Assembly: GCA_002362155.1 (NCBI GenBank)
Contig: DETN01000217.1
Coordinates: 1-9,435 of the forward strand
Source: Lachnospiraceae bacterium UBA3287
GTDB taxonomy: Bacteria; Bacillota; Clostridia; Lachnospirales; Lachnospiraceae
Reading direction: 5' to 3'
DNA length: 9,435 bases
Shown in pieces: positions 6,237 to 9,435 of this stretch (positions are counted from its first letter, which is position 1; every line of letters starts with the position of its first letter). The position numbers and the translations under genes are program-made. Below the pieces are notes generated by a model. It saw only the letters and a list, made by a program, of their open reading frames with translations, had not been told where the DNA came from and made no database searches.

Positions 6237-6293
6237 CTTAAAAATCATATTTTTCCACAGGGATCCGCCGCTTACCCGGGATCATGTCTTCTC

Positions 6294-8102
6294 TTAATCT
6301 CCGCCCCCGGTCAGAATGGCGATGCCGAAAGGCGGAAGGGTCAGACTCTTCCCTTCCAGAATGACCTCCTCCCCGGAAACGGTCAGGACGCCGGAAAGGG
6401 TATGAAAGGCTTCTCCTTCTCCCGAAAGAGACAGGGTCCGGGCCTGGTCCGAGGTGTTGATCACCACAAGGACGCTCTCAGGAGAATCCTCCTGAGGATT
6501 ATCCTTATCTTCCGCCGTCCTTGTGAAAGCGCAGATACTGTCTCCCGTCATCTCATCCACGACGGAGGTCTTTCCCCGGGCGATGACCGGGAAAGCGTTC
6601 CGGAGGAGAACGGCGTTCCTGTAATAGGCAAAGACGGAATAAGGATCCTCCTTCTGCCTGTCAAAGCCTTCAAACTTCATGTCGACTTTGTCCATGTCCG
6701 GCGGTCCCGCCGTCATGAGGGCCGAAAGAGATCCTTCCTCTTCCGTTCCGGAAGATTCCTCCCCCTTTGTCACCCAGTACATGGGAGCTCTCTTATTCTC
6801 GTCCTTTCCGGACCCCTTCATGCCCAGCTCCTCGCCATAGTAGATGAAGGCATTGCCCGTCATCAGAAGGTTGAGGCCGCCGGCGAGCTTGGTCCTGGAT
6901 CCGTCGTCGTAGGCGTAGTAGCCGGCGGACCTGGCCATGTCATGGTTGGTATAGAAGGGAGCGTTGACATAGGAAGGATTATGGGAAGCGTAAAGGGCTT
7001 CCTCCTCCTCCAGGGCCCTGCCGAAGGCAGAGGCACTGCGGCTTCCCTTGACCACGTTCGCGATCAGTCCGTCCGCGCCGGAAAAGGCAAAGTCAAAGAG
7101 GGAGTCGATCCCGCTGTCATAGTAGCGGGCATAGAGATCCTGGGCGGCCCAGCACTCTCCCACCAGAGTGGCTTCGGGCTTTATGCCCTTTACTGTATCC
7201 ACCAGCCAGGTCAGGAAATCGATGCTGCCGTCGATGTTGTCGGTATAGTAGCTGGTCAGGGCATCCAGGCGGAAGCCGTCCACGCCCCTCTCCAGCCAGA
7301 AGCCCATGACCTCCGACAGTTTTTCCCTTACGTCAGGGGTGGACAGATTCAGGTCGGGCATCCCCTCCCAGAAACGGGCTTCGTAGTACCAGGACGAGCC
7401 TTCCAGAGGTGCGCAGCCGGTATAGGGCTCCCTGGTAAAGTTGTAATACCAGACAAAGGGGCAGTCTTCATAGACAGGCTCCTCTCCCTCCGGAAGGGCC
7501 CTCAGGTATTCTGCCGCCTCCCTGAACCAGGGGTGCTGCACAGAGGTATGGTTTACGGCCAGGTCCATGATCAGGCGGATCCCCCGCTCATGGCAGGCGC
7601 CAAGGAGAGCGTCGAAGTCCTCCAGGGTCCCGAAGTCAGGATCGATGTCCATGTAGTCCGCGGCATCGTATTTGTGGTAGGTGGGGGAGGGGAAGACCGG
7701 GGTGATCCAGATCTGGGAGCAGTCCAGATCATCCGAAGTCTCAGGATCCCCGTCTCCGATATAGTCCAGGGCCTTCGTCAGTCCCTTCAGGTCTCCGATC
7801 CCGTCTCCGCTGCTGTCCGCAAAGGAATATACGAAGACTTCATAGGTGGTCCTGTAATCGTCCTGGGGATAGGCCGGGGAAAGGGCCCCGTTTATAAGGT
7901 CCATCTGGGAGACCGCTGCGGGAGCCTGCTCCCCTGCCTCCGTCTGCGCCTGGGCCTCCTCTGCCGGAGGCGTTTCCTGGGGCAGGGCAGGAGCGGTCCC
8001 TCTCCCGCAGCCTGCTGCCAGGAAAAGGGCCAGGGCCGCGGAAAATATCCCGGACGCACGGGGATGGTTTCTTAAGGAATGCTTCATAAATGAAAAACTC
8101 AC
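6294..8102 (-). CDS. GH13 alpha-amylase-family lipoprotein, GTG start
   Basis: This is a secreted, membrane-anchored glycoside hydrolase of 602 residues that probably cuts alpha-1,4 glucans or malto-oligosaccharides outside the cell. A signal peptide ends in the lipobox LAAGC (Cys32), followed by an Ala/Pro/Glu/Gln-rich linker to about residue 65. The TIM barrel shows the Ca-site-like loop DSSGDGIGD (about 95-104) and the four GH13 motifs: DLAVNH (180-185), GFRLDA with nucleophile Asp280, GECW with acid/base Glu316, and NHD with Asp388. YYGEELGMKGSGKDENKRAPMYW-type sequence follows (given in parts: YYGEELGMKG, then DENKRAPMYW), and a beta-rich C-terminal domain ends the protein. The GTG at 8100-8102 is chosen because AGGAGG lies 5 bp before it; the ATG at 8085-8087 is 20 bp away. 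A longer frame to 8216 would overlap the upstream gene. The exact GH13 subfamily and substrate are not determined. Confidence 0.9.
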   Translation of the reverse strand: MSFSFMKHSLRNHPRASGIFSAALALFLAAGCGRGTAPALPQETPPAEEAQAQTEAGEQAPAAVSQMDLINGALSPAYPQDDYRTTYEVFVYSFADSSGDGIGDLKGLTKALDYIGDGDPETSDDLDCSQIWITPVFPSPTYHKYDAADYMDIDPDFGTLEDFDALLGACHERGIRLIMDLAVNHTSVQHPWFREAAEYLRALPEGEEPVYEDCPFVWYYNFTREPYTGCAPLEGSSWYYEARFWEGMPDLNLSTPDVREKLSEVMGFWLERGVDGFRLDALTSYYTDNIDGSIDFLTWLVDTVKGIKPEATLVGECWAAQDLYARYYDSGIDSLFDFAFSGADGLIANVVKGSRSASAFGRALEEEEALYASHNPSYVNAPFYTNHDMARSAGYYAYDDGSRTKLAGGLNLLMTGNAFIYYGEELGMKGSGKDENKRAPMYWVTKGEESSGTEEEGSLSALMTAGPPDMDKVDMKFEGFDRQKEDPYSVFAYYRNAVLLRNAFPVIARGKTSVVDEMTGDSICAFTRTAEDKDNPQEDSPESVLVVINTSDQARTLSLSGEGEAFHTLSGVLTVSGEEVILEGKSLTLPPFGIAILTGGGD

Positions 8103-8134
8103 GGGCACCTCCTGATTCTCTTCCTCACTCCCTG

Positions 8135-9435
8135 TCAGGCAAGAGGAAGCTCGAAGACTGCCTCTGTATGGCAGCCGTTTACGCGGCAGGCCCATCCGTC
8201 TTGCATGGAAGGCCATTTTTCCAGGAATACTTTTTCCTCTGCAGAAAGGGGATGCAGGGTAAGGTCAAAGTCTGCCCTGCCGTCCCGGGCAAAGCGGATC
8301 AGTCCGATCTCCCAGTCCTGCCCTGTATAGAAGGCGTCTGCGGCCCTTTTGTCTGACCGCAGGCTCTCTCCCTTCTGGGTAAGAGAAGCAGACTCTCCCT
8401 CCCAGGAAAGGACCAGCAGGGCCTCTGAAAGGCCCTTTTCCTCCAGGATCCCCTCCAGGTGCAGGGAGGCCCTGAGGTCTTCCTTCCGGTCGGGTGCAGT
8501 TTTCTCTTCCACAGTGACTCTGACGGGGTTGGCAAGGCTCTCCAGGGCCCTGTAATCTCCAAAGGATCCGTCCTCTGCTTCAGATACCTTCTCAAAGCCC
8601 TCCGGCGCCTTCTCAAGGGGCGGGCAGGCCCTGAAGGAGGGCTTTCTCTCCTCCCTGACCCTGCAGACCATGGTCAGGGAGCCGTCTGCCTCTTCCACCA
8701 CATCGTCCTCCGAAATCAGCAGATGCTCTCTTCCTTCCAAACGGACTTTGACGGCATGCAGGGCCTCCTCTGCCGTAAGGGTCAGGGCTTTTGCCCTCCG
8801 CCTTCCAGGAATGCCGGCTTCGATCTGATAGACCACCTCCGAAGGATCTCTTCCCTCCCTGGCGTAAAAGACATAGATATCCTCCCGCATGCCCCTGAGG
8901 ATGCATAGGGGGACAGCGTTTACTGTCTTTAAGAGATTTCCGTCGGAAAGGGGCATATCGAAGGGATAGAAAAAGATCTCCCCGTCCCTTACGTCCTCCG
9001 ACCCGAAGTCTGCAAGAAGCTTCCCTTCCCGGTCAAAGGCCCTTAAAGGGGCGCCCGGATGGTCCGCCATCTTCCGCCTTCTCTGATAGTCGGAGACGAA
9101 AAGATATCCGCCCCTGTCCGATGCCCGGACAGCGCACCGAAGGCTGTTAAGGTCCTCGGGCTTTCCGGGATTTCCCTCCTGGGGAATGTAGTCCATGCCG
9201 CACAGGTCCTCTCCGAAGTCCTTTATAAACATGGACAGCCTGCGGATCCTGCGGTAAGTATCCGTCAGCTGGCCGTATTCCCTTACGGGAGCGTTGAAGT
9301 CATAGGAAAGGACGGGCAGGTCGTTGGGATAGCCCGTCTCCCTGGACTCCTGCAGGGTGGACAGCTTCCCTTCGGGATTGGTGCCTCCGTGGTACATGTA
9401 GTAGCCAAGAAGGTTGCAGCCGCTGCCCAGCTTGA
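8135..9435 (-). CDS. GH35-type beta-galactosidase, C-terminal part, 5' end beyond window
   Basis: About 432 C-terminal residues are visible and the frame stays open to the right edge. The first part, GYYMYHGGTNPEGKLSTLQ, then GYPNDLPVLSYDFNAPVREYGQ, is the GGTN block at the end of the GH35 catalytic barrel, where the enzyme normally shows Y-M-(F/Y)-H-G-G-T-N. Both catalytic glutamates lie earlier and are outside the window, so activity cannot be checked. The remainder is a long beta-rich region of the kind that follows the barrel in larger bacterial GH35 enzymes. No membrane segment or cell-wall signal is seen at the C-terminus. The stop is 32 bp before the amylase GTG, so the two are very likely one operon for plant or host glycan use. 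The family call rests on the GGTN block; the rest is poorly conserved. Confidence 0.8.
   Translation of the reverse strand, partial: KLGSGCNLLGYYMYHGGTNPEGKLSTLQESRETGYPNDLPVLSYDFNAPVREYGQLTDTYRRIRRLSMFIKDFGEDLCGMDYIPQEGNPGKPEDLNSLRCAVRASDRGGYLFVSDYQRRRKMADHPGAPLRAFDREGKLLADFGSEDVRDGEIFFYPFDMPLSDGNLLKTVNAVPLCILRGMREDIYVFYAREGRDPSEVVYQIEAGIPGRRRAKALTLTAEEALHAVKVRLEGREHLLISEDDVVEEADGSLTMVCRVREERKPSFRACPPLEKAPEGFEKVSEAEDGSFGDYRALESLANPVRVTVEEKTAPDRKEDLRASLHLEGILEEKGLSEALLVLSWEGESASLTQKGESLRSDKRAADAFYTGQDWEIGLIRFARDGRADFDLTLHPLSAEEKVFLEKWPSMQDGWACRVNGCHTEAVFELPLA

Noticed and set aside
6402..8075. 557-codon plus-strand frame opposite the amylase
   Set aside because: The opposite strand encodes all four GH13 motifs with correct spacing, so this frame is an antisense shadow.
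8103..8216. Upstream extension of the amylase frame to an ATG at 8216
   Set aside because: It would overlap the end of the GH35 gene, has no ribosome site and would bury the signal peptide.

Overview
The window looks like chromosomal DNA from an anaerobic Gram-positive bacterium of the Clostridia, most likely Lachnospiraceae-like. This is inferred from strong AGGAG-type ribosome sites, a moderately high GC content by eye, the atpI-atpB gene order, and the style of the glycoside hydrolases. No 16S or other decisive marker is present. All seven recognisable genes lie on the minus strand, so the window is described from right to left, in the direction of transcription.

Region A (9435 to about 6177) is a carbohydrate-degradation unit. 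It holds the C-terminal part of a GH35-type beta-galactosidase that enters from the right edge, followed 32 bp later by a GH13 alpha-amylase-family lipoprotein. The lipoprotein probably starts at a GTG codon. The unit closes with a long, strong hairpin terminator.

Region B (about 6150 to 1372) looks like a sugar-acid (aldonate) uptake and dehydration locus. A FadR/FCD-type GntR regulator with its own terminator is followed by a GntP-family permease, an IlvD/Edd-family dehydratase of the sugar-acid type, and a 79-residue protein that is only the DNA-binding domain of an IclR regulator. A terminator-like hairpin follows. The permease, dehydratase and IclR content recalls the E. coli yjhF-yjhG-yjhH-yjhI cluster, but no 2-keto-3-deoxy-aldonate aldolase or kinase is present. 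Near-identical palindromes (consensus ATACRTCTGAYGTAT) lie in front of the regulator gene and on both sides of a good promoter for the permease. They are very probably the regulator's operators, which gives a self-contained, autoregulated switch.

Region C (about 1194 to 1) is the start of the F-type ATP synthase operon: a promoter, atpI and the beginning of atpB, which runs off the left edge.

No tRNA, rRNA, CRISPR array, transposon or phage gene was seen. The long open frames on the plus strand are antisense shadows of the real genes. The most interesting items are the operator set, the IclR mini-protein, and the glycine that replaces the first Fe-S cysteine in the dehydratase.
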